A stretch of DNA of 16,867 nucleotides from an uncultured Alphaproteobacteria bacterium (GCA_938003575.1 CALKYG010000314.1:1-16867); one strand, 5' to 3'. Positions 1-10,422 are shown, counted from the first letter of the stretch. Numbers and translations: made by a program. Notes: generated by a model from the letters alone, not told the origin.

Positions 1-585
1 CATCTAATAAAAATCGGCCTTGCAGCCGCGGCCGCCATGTTCGCGGCGAACGCGTCCGCTTCGGCCGCGCTTACGACGACGTCGTTCTGCGAAACCGTAG
101 GCAGCCCGCTTGCTGGCGGGACGCATCCGGGCCGCTGCGCCGCTGGCGATATTTCGACCGGCGCGTTCGACATAACGACCTATGACGCCGGCTCATTCGG
201 CCTTGGCGAACGGTTCGTTTTCAAGGGCTATGGGGACAATGGCGACCTTGACGTCTGGCAATTCACCGCGACGACGGCGTTCCGGTTTTCGCTTGATTCG
301 TTCGTCTGGTCCGGCGTCGGCACGACAGGGGGCTTCCTCGACGCCTTCCTGACCGACCCGAACGGCGTCGTTACGCACTTGACGTCCGCTGTCATGGGAA
401 TGGCGTTCGGCATTTTCGCGCCCGGCACCTATCAGGTTTCAGTGCTTGGCAGCGTGAACCCGACCGACCTTTACAATTACGACCTCAGCGTGCAGGCGAT
501 TCCCGTTCCGGGCGCTGCGCTCCTCTTTGGAACAGCGTTGCTCGGCGGCGCATTCGCATCCCGCCGTCGCCGCAAGGCCGTCTGA
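1..585 (+). CDS. Secreted protein with PEP-CTERM-like sorting tail, 5' partial
   Basis: The frame is open to the left edge, so the true start lies outside the window. The ATG at 37 is probably internal, because the codons before it (HLIKIGLAAAAA) give the basic and hydrophobic part of a signal peptide that ends at an Ala-rich ASASA cleavage site near visible residue 22. The mature part is about 145 residues, rich in Thr, Gly and aromatic residues and probably beta-sheet. It has two cysteines (SFCET and GRCAA) that could form a disulfide. The last 28 residues form a tripartite tail: the motif IPVPGA, a hydrophobic stretch, then RRRRKAV. That arrangement is known from PEP-CTERM/VPLPA-type proteins, which an exosortase anchors or processes at the envelope. 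No exosortase is visible here. The central domain is not recognised. This is the only plus-strand gene; it converges on the methyltransferase gene and is followed by a terminator. Export is well supported; the exosortase link is inferred. Confidence 0.8.
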   Translation, partial: HLIKIGLAAAAAMFAANASASAALTTTSFCETVGSPLAGGTHPGRCAAGDISTGAFDITTYDAGSFGLGERFVFKGYGDNGDLDVWQFTATTAFRFSLDSFVWSGVGTTGGFLDAFLTDPNGVVTHLTSAVMGMAFGIFAPGTYQVSVLGSVNPTDLYNYDLSVQAIPVPGAALLFGTALLGGAFASRRRRKAV

Positions 586-614
586 GAACGCCAGTTGGCC
601 TGATACAGTGATGG

Positions 615-642
615 AAGCCGGCCCGTTGGGGCCGGCTTTTTT
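615..642 (+). terminator. Intrinsic terminator of the PEP-CTERM-like gene
   Basis: GCCGGCCC at 617-624 pairs perfectly with GGGCCGGC at 629-636 around the loop GTTG, and an AA/TT pair extends the stem. The run of six T at 637-642 follows on the plus strand. It begins 30 bases after the stop codon at 585. The minus-strand side has no T-run, so it should mainly stop plus-strand transcription before it enters the convergent methyltransferase gene. Confidence 0.88.
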
Positions 643-671
643 CATTTCGCTCCAGTTCGCGCGCAAGCCGA

Positions 672-3552
<2,881 letters not shown>

Positions 3553-3677
3553 TTAGCGCAGTCCATTCCCGCGCGCTATTGCGCCGCTTGACGGGCCGGT
3601 CGCCGCCGAACCGGACCGTCGGCCGATAGCGGCGAAGTCGAAACAGCCATGCGCGACGCGCTTGATCTCAACCGCGA

Positions 3678-4748
3678 TCATTTGAGCAAGTCCTGCGCGT
3701 CTCTCCAGAGCGTTTCGAGAATTTCCGCCGCAGGACGCGCCGGCGCCATGCGCGCCGATTGGCCCGCCCATGCCTGCATCCGGGCAAGGTCGTTCTCTTT
3801 CGCCGCCTTCGCGCGCATCGCCGCCGTCAATCCGCGCTGAACGGGATAGGGTGCGGGCGACGGCGCATCCGCTGCGGCGGATGCTCGCGCGTAGTCTGTC
3901 GCAAGCGAGCGGCCGGGGCGCCCGGAAAAGGCTCGCGTGATCATCGTGTTTTCCGGCTGTGTCTGGCTGAGGGCCTCCGCCCACGCGGATGGAATCTTTG
4001 CTTCCGGCGCCCGCAGGAAGCCGGTGCCGACCATCGCCGCAGACGCGCCAAGCGTCAAACACGCCGCAAGCCCCCGCCCGTCAGAGACGCCGCCGGCCGC
4101 GATCACCGGTCTATCGACCGCATCGACGATCGCCGGCAGCAGAGCGAACAGCCCGACGGCCGCGCGTTCCGCATAGGACGGATCAAAGGCGCCGCGATGA
4201 CCGCCGGCCTCGGCCCCTTGAGCGATAATCGCGTCGGCGCCCGCGTCGCGCGCGGCGACCGCCTCGCCGACCGTCGTGGCCGTCGCAAACCATTTGATCC
4301 CGCGCTTTTTCATGCGCCGCACGAACCCGGCGTCGAACAGGCCCATAATGGAGGAAATCGCCGTCGGCCTCGCCGCCAGCATCGCTTCGCATTGCGCGCT
4401 GAAATCCGGCGGCTTCGCATCGCCGGCGTTTGCGGAAACGTCCGGACCCCATTGGGCCAGGAACGCCCGGACACTTTCTTCATGCGCTGGATTGCGCTTG
4501 GGCGCAGGGTCCGGCGTCCAGACGTTAAGCTGGAAAGCCGCCGCGCCGCTCGACCTGAATTCTGCAACCCATCCGGCGATTTCAGACGGCTCCATCAGCA
4601 AGGCGCCGCAAGCGCCCATTCCGCCCGCTTTGGCGACCGCTATTGAAAGCGAGACTGGACATGACCCCGCCATCGGCGCCAGCAATATCGGCGCTTTGAG
4701 CCCCAGCGACGCGCCGAAGTCGGCGGCTCTTCTGAGCGCCGGCTTCAT
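3678..4748 (-). CDS. Nitronate monooxygenase family flavoprotein (NMO/2-nitropropane dioxygenase-like)
   Basis: A 356-residue FMN-dependent TIM-barrel protein. Family marks are APMAGSCPVSLSIAVAKAGGMG (near residue 24), the loop AQGAEAGGHRG (176-186) with the likely catalytic His184, the phosphate-binding AAGGVSDGRG (217-226) and VGTGFLRAPEA (240-250). Characterised class I members oxidise alkyl nitronates such as the toxin 3-nitropropionate to aldehydes or keto acids and nitrite, but many relatives are poorly characterised and some act as enoyl reductases. The first motif departs from the usual GGPSTPELA form (SCPVSLS), so substrate is uncertain. The ATG overlaps the recN stop as ATGA, which predicts coupled translation with recN. 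A functional link to DNA repair is not implied by the family. The stop is followed by 134 bases with no clear terminator. Confidence 0.88.
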   Translation of the reverse strand: MKPALRRAADFGASLGLKAPILLAPMAGSCPVSLSIAVAKAGGMGACGALLMEPSEIAGWVAEFRSSGAAAFQLNVWTPDPAPKRNPAHEESVRAFLAQWGPDVSANAGDAKPPDFSAQCEAMLAARPTAISSIMGLFDAGFVRRMKKRGIKWFATATTVGEAVAARDAGADAIIAQGAEAGGHRGAFDPSYAERAAVGLFALLPAIVDAVDRPVIAAGGVSDGRGLAACLTLGASAAMVGTGFLRAPEAKIPSAWAEALSQTQPENTMITRAFSGRPGRSLATDYARASAAADAPSPAPYPVQRGLTAAMRAKAAKENDLARMQAWAGQSARMAPARPAAEILETLWRDAQDLLK

Positions 4749-6445
4749 GCCCGCCTTTTCCGCGGCTTCTCAGCGGCGGGAACGCCGAGCAGGCGCCGAG
4801 CCGCGGCGCGCGCTTCGTCGGTGACGACCGCTCCGGAGAGCATCCGCGCGATTTCCTCAACTCGCTCTTCGTCCTTGAGAACGATGACGCGCGTGCGCGT
4901 ATCGGTTTTCGACTGGCTTTTTTCGACACGCCAATGCGTCGCCGCGCGCGCCGCCACCTGCGGCGAATGCGTGACGACAAGAACCTGAGCATCGATGGCG
5001 AGACGGGCGAGCCGTTCGCCGACGGCGTCGGCCACTGCGCCGCCGACGCCCGCGTCAACCTCGTCGAAGATGATGACGGTGCGATTTTCCTTCGCCGCAA
5101 GCGCGGCCTTCATCGCGAGCACGAAACGCGACAGTTCTCCGCCGGAGGCGATCGTCTTCAACGGGCCCATCGGCGCGCCGGGATTGGTCGCCACCATGAA
5201 TTCGACGGCGTCGATTCCCGCCGGACCGGCCTTGTCTTCGTCAGTTTCGATCGCAGTCGCAAACGCCGCCTTTCCGAGTTTCAGCGGCTCAAGTTCCCGC
5301 GCGACGGCCTCATCGAGTTTCCCGGCCGCTTTGCGCCGCGCGTCGGCGAGCTTGCGGGCAAGATCAAAATATCTGCGCCGCGAGGCTGACGCGGTCTTTT
5401 CGAGCGCGCCGAATTCCGCCGAGCTCTCATCCAGTGCGGCGAGCGCATCCGCCGCCTTGTGATAGAATTCCGGCAGTTTATCCGCGGAAATTCCATGCTT
5501 GCGGGCGGCCGAGCGGATCGCGAACAGCCTCTCTTCCGTCTGTTCAAGGTCTTGTTCGTCAAGGCCGAGCCTTTCGACCGCATCGTCGACGGCGGCGCGC
5601 GCATCGATGATCCCGGAAAGCGCGCGATCAATGCGATCGATCGCCTCGGCGAGCGGGTTCGGTTCCGTATTGAATGACGCCGACGCGCGCGCCAGACGGC
5701 GCACCGCCGAAGAAAGCTTGCCCTCAAGACCATCGTCGGACATTGCGGCCGCGGCGGCGGAAAGGTCCTCCGCCACTTTCTGCGCCGCCATCATCTCCGC
5801 GCGGCGCGCCGCAAGCGCCGCCTCTTCGTCCGCCTTTGGATCGAGATCGGCGAGTTCCGATACGACATGACGCAGATAGTCCGCCTCGCGCAGCGTCTGC
5901 TCGTGTTTGCGGCGCCGCTCATCCAACTCGGCGTCGGCGGCGCGCCAGTCATTCCAGGCGCGCTCGACGCTTGCCGCATCTTTGCGCAACCCGCCGAAGT
6001 CGTCGAGCAGGCTCCGGTGCGTCGCCGAAGACAGAAAACTGACACCCTCATGCTGGCCGTGAATCTCGATCAACAGCTCACCGATCGTTCGCAGGAGTGC
6101 GATCGAAACCGGTTGATCGTTGATGAACGCCCGACTCCTGCCGTCAGCGCCCTGTATTCGCCGCAGGATGACCTGGTCGTCGCCAGCGCAGACGCCGTTA
6201 TTCTGAAGCGCGCTCCATACGGGGTGATCGGCGCCCGGCTCAAACGCAGCCGCGACAACGCCCATTTCCGCGCCGCGCCGAACGGCGCCGCGCGAAGGAC
6301 GTCCCCCGGCGGCCAGTCCCAACGCCTCGAGGAGTATCGACTTGCCGGCGCCCGTTTCTCCGGTCAGCGCCGTAAGGCCTTCGCCGAGCGGCAGCGACAG
6401 CTGGTCGATCAGCACGAAATCCTGGATATGAAGCGCGGTCAGCAT
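4745..6445 (-). CDS. recN: DNA repair protein RecN
   Basis: An SMC-like ATPase that acts at double-strand breaks, holding or pairing DNA ends during recombination. The 566 residues start with the RecN-type MLTALHIQDFVLID. Walker A is GETGAGKS (29-36), and IHGQHEG lies near residue 130. A long charged coiled-coil region spans about 150-390. The C-terminal half has the ABC signature SGGELSR (434-440), Walker B VIIFDEVDAG (457-466) and the switch histidine in VTHSPQVAA (His493). Length is close to that of E. coli RecN. It lies 27 bases downstream of bamD, so it is probably in one transcript with it, a common neighbourhood in alphaproteobacteria. The stop codon overlaps the start of the nitronate monooxygenase-like gene. 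No LexA-type operator was recognised in the short gap before it. Confidence 0.97.
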   Translation of the reverse strand: MLTALHIQDFVLIDQLSLPLGEGLTALTGETGAGKSILLEALGLAAGGRPSRGAVRRGAEMGVVAAAFEPGADHPVWSALQNNGVCAGDDQVILRRIQGADGRSRAFINDQPVSIALLRTIGELLIEIHGQHEGVSFLSSATHRSLLDDFGGLRKDAASVERAWNDWRAADAELDERRRKHEQTLREADYLRHVVSELADLDPKADEEAALAARRAEMMAAQKVAEDLSAAAAAMSDDGLEGKLSSAVRRLARASASFNTEPNPLAEAIDRIDRALSGIIDARAAVDDAVERLGLDEQDLEQTEERLFAIRSAARKHGISADKLPEFYHKAADALAALDESSAEFGALEKTASASRRRYFDLARKLADARRKAAGKLDEAVARELEPLKLGKAAFATAIETDEDKAGPAGIDAVEFMVATNPGAPMGPLKTIASGGELSRFVLAMKAALAAKENRTVIIFDEVDAGVGGAVADAVGERLARLAIDAQVLVVTHSPQVAARAATHWRVEKSQSKTDTRTRVIVLKDEERVEEIARMLSGAVVTDEARAAARRLLGVPAAEKPRKRRA

Positions 6446-6472
6446 GGTTTTCCGCGCGCCGCCTCTCTGAAA

Positions 6473-7423
6473 TCAGTTATTCCCGTCCCTCGCATCGACC
6501 GGGCGGTCGATGGAGTTCTCGAAGGGGTCGTCAGACGGCGGCTCAATGACCGGAACATCCGAATCCTTGAGTTGCTTGCGCTGGCTCTTGCGCTCCTTCT
6601 TTTCGATTTTCTCAATTTCCTTCTGCGTCCGCTTCGGCTTTGATCCCGGCTCCAGGAGGCCGTTCCTGCTCATCAGCCGATAGGCGTCTTCGTACCAAAC
6701 CGATCCCGGGTAATTCGCGCCGAGCACTGCGGCGGCCGCGCGCGCCTCTTCGATTACGCCGATCTGAAGATAGGCTTCGACAAGCCGGTAGAGCGCTTCA
6801 GCCGTATGGTTCGTGGTCTGATAATTGTCGATGACGAACTTAAACCGGTTGATGGCGGCGATGTGCTTCCCGTATTTCAGGTAATAGCGCCCGATATACA
6901 TTTCCTTGCCGGCGAGATGATCGAAGGTAAGGTCGAGTTTCAGTCTCGCATCACGCGCATATTCAGTCTGCGGATAACGCCGAACGACGTCGTTGAGCGC
7001 CGCGACCGCGTTATTCGTGAAATCCTGGTCCCGGCCCACGTCCCGAATGCGCTCGTAAAAGCACATGGCCTTCAGGTAATAGGCGTAAGGCGCATCCTTG
7101 TTGCCCGGATGCAGCGAGATGAACTGGTCGAGGGTCATCACCGCCTCCTCATATTCATTCTGCTGGTACTGCGCGAACGCCTTCATCAGGATGGCGCGCC
7201 GCGCCCACGCCGAATAAGGATGCTGCCGCTCCACTTCGCCGAACAGTTCAACGGCCTCGTCGTAGCGCTTGCGCTCCATCGAGCGGGCCGCCTGCTGGTA
7301 GATTATTTCCACCGGCCGTTCGACATAGGCGAATTTCTCTTTCTTCTTGGACGAAGAACCGCAGGCGCCAAGCGCCACGGCGGCGCAAAGAGCAAGTGCG
7401 ACAACGCGCAAACGAAACATCAT
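6473..7423 (-). CDS. bamD: Outer membrane protein assembly factor BamD (ComL-type lipoprotein)
   Basis: The essential lipoprotein of the BAM complex, which with BamA inserts beta-barrel proteins into the outer membrane. The 316 residues begin with a basic and hydrophobic signal that ends in a lipobox, LGAC, predicting lipidation at Cys21. The next residue is Gly, not Asp, which fits transport to the outer membrane. Tetratricopeptide-type repeats follow, with BamD landmarks such as RYDEAVELFGEVERQHPYS, the AYYLKAMCFYERI segment, ARLKLDLTFDHLAGKEMYIGRYYLK and NYQTT. E. coli BamD is about 245 residues. Here a charged tail from about residue 262 to the end (KEIEKIEKKERKSQRKQ, then a Pro/Asp-rich end) adds roughly 50 residues. 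Two ATGs are adjacent at the start; either is possible. It has a candidate promoter in the 172-base gap after lpxC and is followed closely by recN. Confidence 0.95.
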   Translation of the reverse strand: MMFRLRVVALALCAAVALGACGSSSKKKEKFAYVERPVEIIYQQAARSMERKRYDEAVELFGEVERQHPYSAWARRAILMKAFAQYQQNEYEEAVMTLDQFISLHPGNKDAPYAYYLKAMCFYERIRDVGRDQDFTNNAVAALNDVVRRYPQTEYARDARLKLDLTFDHLAGKEMYIGRYYLKYGKHIAAINRFKFVIDNYQTTNHTAEALYRLVEAYLQIGVIEEARAAAAVLGANYPGSVWYEDAYRLMSRNGLLEPGSKPKRTQKEIEKIEKKERKSQRKQLKDSDVPVIEPPSDDPFENSIDRPVDARDGNN

Positions 7424-7520
7424 GAGAGCGGAAGGACCCTTTGGTTCAAATGCAACTTGAAGGCCGACAACCTAATCAGCATTGCCGCCCGGGGAAAGCC
7501 TCGGCCGGAGGTTGGAAAAT

Positions 7521-7549
7521 GCGATAGTCCAGAACTGGCGCGAGGTCAA
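7521..7549 (-). promoter_or_regulatory. Candidate sigma-70-type promoter of bamD-recN
   Basis: On the minus strand TTGACC (7549-7544) is followed after exactly 17 bases by TATCGC (7526-7521). The first element matches the -35 consensus in five of six positions, and the second keeps the TAT start of a -10 element. Transcription would begin near 7514, about 90 bases before the bamD start. The 172-base gap after lpxC makes a separate promoter plausible. This is a by-eye match in GC-rich DNA. Confidence 0.4.
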
Positions 7550-7595
7550 AGGATTTTGGACCAACCTGTTGAATTTCAATTGGAAAATCAGATTC

Positions 7596-8444
7596 CTATA
7601 ATCGGCGCTCTATGACGGCCCCGCTTGCAAGGAGTTCTTTCACGAACCGGACGTTGAGATCATGGCCGGGCCTTGCGGCCTCGATCTTTCCAATGAGCGG
7701 CGCGCCGGCGAGCGCCAGGTCGCCGACGAGGTCGAGCATCTTGTGATAAGCGAATTCCGACGGGTCACGGAGTCCGCTGTCATTTATGATGCGGTCTCCG
7801 TCAACGACGACCGCGTTATCAAGCGATCCGCCAAGGCTTAGTCCGATCGAGCGCATGGCGTCGACATCGGCGAGCCGGCAAAAAGTGCGGGCGCGGGCGA
7901 GCCGCCGCTGCGCGGCGGCGTCGGAAAGGTCCGCCGAAGCCCGCTGCGAACCGATCGCTTCATCTTCAAAACGGATGCTGACGTCGATCAGTCGCCCGTG
8001 ATGAGGCGACGCCCGGATCCAGCGGTCGCCGTCGACAATCTCAAACGATTTGTCGACTCGAAGGACGCGACGGGGTTCTTTCTGCTCCGCGAGCCCCGCC
8101 CCGGCGATCGCCTCGACGAACGGCGCAGCGCTGCCGTCAAGGACTGGAAGTTCGTCGCCGTCGATCCTCACATGGACATTATCAAGTCCCGAAATTGAGA
8201 CCGCAGCCATGAGGTGTTCGACCGTCCGCACGACGCGCCCGTTCAAATTACGAATGCTCGTGCCCAGCTTTGTGTCAAATACGTTTTCGACGCAGGCCGC
8301 GATCTCATCGCTGCCGGACAAAAACAGGACGCCGCTGTTTTCCGGCGCCGGCTCCATCCTCACGGCGCATGGCGAGCCGGTATGCAGGCCGATGCCGCCA
8401 AGGGCGACCGGGCCGGCCAGCGTCTTCTGGTTCGATGCGCGCAT
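7596..8444 (-). CDS. lpxC: UDP-3-O-acyl-N-acetylglucosamine deacetylase LpxC
   Basis: A zinc amidase that catalyses the committed step of lipid A synthesis in the cytoplasm. The 282 residues carry the family's metal and catalytic positions: VEHLMAA with Glu76 and His77, HKMLDLVGDL with His234 and Asp238, and RPGHDLN with His261. Also conserved are LGGIGLHTG (15-23), ELPVLDGSAAPF (98-109), ARTFC (185-189) and SLGGSLDNAVVVD (203-215). It is somewhat shorter than the 305-residue E. coli enzyme. The ATG has GGAG four bases upstream. It follows ftsZ, as in E. coli and Caulobacter-type clusters, but the ftsZ terminator lies between them, so it must be expressed from its own promoter in the 249-base gap or by read-through. 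The organism should therefore make lipid A. Confidence 0.97.
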   Translation of the reverse strand: MRASNQKTLAGPVALGGIGLHTGSPCAVRMEPAPENSGVLFLSGSDEIAACVENVFDTKLGTSIRNLNGRVVRTVEHLMAAVSISGLDNVHVRIDGDELPVLDGSAAPFVEAIAGAGLAEQKEPRRVLRVDKSFEIVDGDRWIRASPHHGRLIDVSIRFEDEAIGSQRASADLSDAAAQRRLARARTFCRLADVDAMRSIGLSLGGSLDNAVVVDGDRIINDSGLRDPSEFAYHKMLDLVGDLALAGAPLIGKIEAARPGHDLNVRFVKELLASGAVIERRL

Positions 8445-8501
8445 GCTTCTCCGGTCGCCGCCTTACGGTTGCCGGAAACTGCCGCGCCGCGCCTCCTTGA
8501 A

Positions 8502-8515
8502 CAAATAACGCATTA
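8502..8515. other. Imperfect AT-rich palindrome upstream of lpxC
   Basis: AATAACGCATTATT is a palindrome with one mismatched pair, 58 to 71 bases before the lpxC start. It is AT-rich in a GC-rich setting, so it could belong to a promoter or operator. No regulator family is recognised from it. Confidence 0.25.
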
Positions 8516-8603
8516 TTGCCTGATATTGCCCTGACCCGACGGGGTCCTGTGGTGCGCCGCGAAGAAGCACAGCCCTGATCATGAGGGCGTATCCGCAGGA
8601 AGC

Positions 8604-8624
8604 CGACGCTTGCCGGAAGCGTCG
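8604..8624. repeat. Perfect 8-bp inverted repeat in the ftsZ-lpxC gap
   Basis: CGACGCTT at 8604-8611 and AAGCGTCG at 8617-8624 are exact inverted copies around GCCGG. No T-run follows on either strand, so it is not a standard terminator. It lies 18 bases beyond the ftsZ terminator and about 160 bases before lpxC. It could be part of an lpxC leader or only a secondary structure of the intergenic DNA. Confidence 0.45.
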
Positions 8625-8641
8625 ACCGCATTGCCGCCGGC

Positions 8642-8671
8642 AAAAAAACGCCGCCCCTTTTGGGGCGGCGT
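8642..8671 (-). terminator. Strong intrinsic terminator after ftsZ
   Basis: On the minus strand ACGCCGCCCC (8671-8662) pairs with GGGGCGGCGT (8657-8648) around AAAA, a perfect 10-base stem, followed by a run of seven T (8648-8642, its first T closing the stem). It sits 22 bases after the ftsZ stop codon and should end the dcw transcript, separating ftsZ from lpxC. Confidence 0.93.
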
Positions 8672-8693
8672 CTGTCCATGCGGCGATCCTATC

Positions 8694-10232
8694 CTAGCTG
8701 ACCTTTTTCTTGCGGAGAAATGACGGGATTTCGAGCTCGCCGTCATCTTCATCGTCAAAAAGGTCGCCGCGCGTCGCGCGCGCCGGCCGAACGGGTTGTT
8801 CCTCGATCCGGACCTTTGGCGTCTCTTCCTGCTTGGGCGTCAGCGACTTCAGAAGATCGAGCGCGCCGACCGATGCGCGTTGCAGCTCTTCCGCCGCTTC
8901 GCGGAAGGGGTTGCGCGATGGGCGCGCCGGCTCCGCGGCGGGTTGAGCGACGGGCGCCGGCATGCGGGGCGCTGATGACGCATCCACCGCGCCTTCCGTC
9001 AGCATGCGACGGATGCGTTCGTGAACGTCGCCGACGGGATTGGCCGCCTGCGCCGCAAGCGGATGCCCGACCGGACGGGCCGGCGGCGCGTTTTGCGCGA
9101 TCGGCTCGATTGAATGCTGGACCGGCGGCAGCGTCACGCGCGCGGCGACCGGCGCGGGCTCGACGGCGCGCGCCGCCGGCGCTTCGGCGGGCTGCGCGGA
9201 TTCACGCCAGGGTTTTGACACCGCCACCGTGGTCGCCCGCTGCTGATAGCCGTGGACGTCACGCGGCATCGCTTCGATGCCCGTGGCGACGACCGATACG
9301 CGGACGCGGCCTTCGAGTTCCTGATTGAACGTCGAGCCGACAATGATATTGGCGTCCGGATCCACTTCAGCGCGAATGCGGTTCGCCGCTTCATCGACTT
9401 CGAAAAGCTTCATGTCCATGGAGCCGGTGATATTGATGAGCACGCCCTTGGCGCCCTTCATCGACACTTCATCGAGGAGCGGGTTCGATATCGCCGCTTC
9501 CGCGGCCTCGATTGCGCGCTTGTCGCCGGACGCTTCGCCCGTCCCCATCATCGCCTTGCCCATTTCGCGCATGACGGTGCGGACGTCGTTGAAGTCGAGA
9601 TTGATGAGACCCGGCATGACCATCAGGTCCGTGATCCCGCGAACGCCGGAATGCAGGACCTGATCAGCGAGGGCAAAGGCTTCCGCAAACGTCGTCCGCT
9701 CATTGGCGATCGAGAACAAATTCTGGTTCGGAATGATGAGGAGCGTGTCAACATGCCCCTGCAGCGCCTCGATGCCGGCGAGCGCAATCTTCATCCGGCG
9801 CGCGCCTTCGAAGTGGAACGGCTTGGTGACGACGCCGACGGTCAGGATATCGCGGTCTTTCGCCGCCTTGGCGATCACCGGCGCGGCGCCGGTCCCGGTG
9901 CCGCCGCCCATGCCCGCCGTTATGAAGAGCATATGCGAATTGCCGACATGCTCCATGATTTCTTCCAGCGACTCCTCGGCGGCCGCGCGGCCGACCTCGG
10001 GAAGCGAGCCGGCGCCGAGCCCCTGGGTCGTATGCGCGCCCAGTTGAATCCGGCGCTGGGCTTTCGATAGGCCAAGCGCCTGCGCGTCCGTGTTGGCGAC
10101 GAGAAAATCGACGCCCTCAAGGCAGCTGTCGACCATGTTGTTGACCGCGTTGCCGCCCGCGCCGCCGACTCCGATAACCGAGATTCGCGGCTTCAATTCC
10201 GTCAGTTCCGGCACGCTGAGATTAAGTGGCAT
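8694..10232 (-). CDS. ftsZ: Cell division protein FtsZ
   Basis: The tubulin-like GTPase that polymerises at midcell and organises septal wall synthesis. The 512 residues show [12 protein letters not shown] (22-33), the tubulin signature [10 protein letters not shown] (109-118), IIPNQNLF (166-173) and the T7 synergy loop [11 protein letters not shown] (208-218). After about residue 320 comes a long Ala/Pro-rich disordered linker of some 170 residues, typical of alphaproteobacteria, then the C-terminal partner-binding peptide [10 protein letters not shown] (501-510) for FtsA and other anchors. The start ATG has GGAG seven bases upstream. A 190-base gap separates it from ftsA and holds CtrA-like boxes and GANTC sites, so it probably has its own cell-cycle-controlled promoter besides any read-through from upstream. 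A strong terminator follows. Confidence 0.99.
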   Translation of the reverse strand: MPLNLSVPELTELKPRISVIGVGGAGGNAVNNMVDSCLEGVDFLVANTDAQALGLSKAQRRIQLGAHTTQGLGAGSLPEVGRAAAEESLEEIMEHVGNSHMLFITAGMGGGTGTGAAPVIAKAAKDRDILTVGVVTKPFHFEGARRMKIALAGIEALQGHVDTLLIIPNQNLFSIANERTTFAEAFALADQVLHSGVRGITDLMVMPGLINLDFNDVRTVMREMGKAMMGTGEASGDKRAIEAAEAAISNPLLDEVSMKGAKGVLINITGSMDMKLFEVDEAANRIRAEVDPDANIIVGSTFNQELEGRVRVSVVATGIEAMPRDVHGYQQRATTVAVSKPWRESAQPAEAPAARAVEPAPVAARVTLPPVQHSIEPIAQNAPPARPVGHPLAAQAANPVGDVHERIRRMLTEGAVDASSAPRMPAPVAQPAAEPARPSRNPFREAAEELQRASVGALDLLKSLTPKQEETPKVRIEEQPVRPARATRGDLFDDEDDGELEIPSFLRKKKVS

Positions 10233-10253
10233 CGAAAGGCTCCGCCCCGCATG

Positions 10254-10269
10254 GTTAAGCTGATGTTAA
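10254..10269 (-). promoter_or_regulatory. Full-match CtrA-like box upstream of ftsZ
   Basis: Read on the minus strand, TTAA, seven bases (CATCAGC), then TTAAC match the CtrA consensus TTAA-N7-TTAAC exactly. It ends 22 bases before the ftsZ start codon. In Caulobacter crescentus CtrA represses ftsZ from a site at its promoter, so the location fits the known biology. Binding here is inferred; ctrA is not in the window. Confidence 0.65.
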
Positions 10270-10270
10270 A

Positions 10271-10275
10271 GAATC
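10271..10275. promoter_or_regulatory. GANTC (CcrM-type) methylation site
   Basis: GAATC lies one base beyond the CtrA-like box in the ftsZ upstream region. GANTC is the target of the cell-cycle methyltransferase CcrM in alphaproteobacteria, and CcrM methylation activates ftsZ transcription in Caulobacter. A 5-base motif is weak evidence alone; the position gives it interest. Confidence 0.4.
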
Positions 10276-10286
10276 CTTCAGAACCC

Positions 10287-10302
10287 TTACCAAATGGTTA
10301 AC
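10287..10302 (+). promoter_or_regulatory. Second CtrA-like box, one mismatch
   Basis: TTAC, seven bases (CAAATGG), then TTAAC match TTAA-N7-TTAAC with one mismatch. It is 32 bases from the first box, close to three helical turns, and points the other way. This spacing would allow two CtrA dimers on one face of the DNA, but this is inference from a pattern match. Confidence 0.45.
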
Positions 10303-10334
10303 GCCGCCCGCAGGAAGCCTTAAGCACCGGCTTG

Positions 10335-10339
10335 GAGTC
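10335..10339. promoter_or_regulatory. Second GANTC site in the ftsZ upstream region
   Basis: GAGTC, about 100 bases before the ftsZ start codon and 60 bases from the other GANTC site. Together they give two sites in a 190-base gap. This could be chance; it is listed because GANTC sites in the ftsZ promoter have a known role in Caulobacter. Confidence 0.3.
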
Positions 10340-10422
10340 GCTGATAGGTTTTCAACTTATCTCAACGTGTTCGCGCGTCATGTCATCAGCAAATCGCAAC
10401 CGGATTGCGCATTTCCCGACGC

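Noticed and set aside
5867..6643. A 258-codon plus-strand frame opposite recN and the end of bamD
   Set aside because: Antisense to RecN Walker A and neighbouring conserved motifs; no domain or plausible start region.
7570..7580. Odd palindrome TTGAATTTCAA just downstream of lpxC
   Set aside because: Arms of only five bases and no T-run or matching second copy; a chance palindrome in an AT-richer patch.
6806..7615. A 269-codon plus-strand frame across bamD, the gap and the end of lpxC
   Set aside because: It is opposite clear BamD and LpxC motifs and shows no family features; a shadow frame.
8305..8679. A 124-codon minus-strand frame spanning the ftsZ-lpxC gap
   Set aside because: It starts within the 5' flank of the ftsZ terminator, overlaps lpxC out of frame and has an Arg/Pro/Gly-rich shadow composition.
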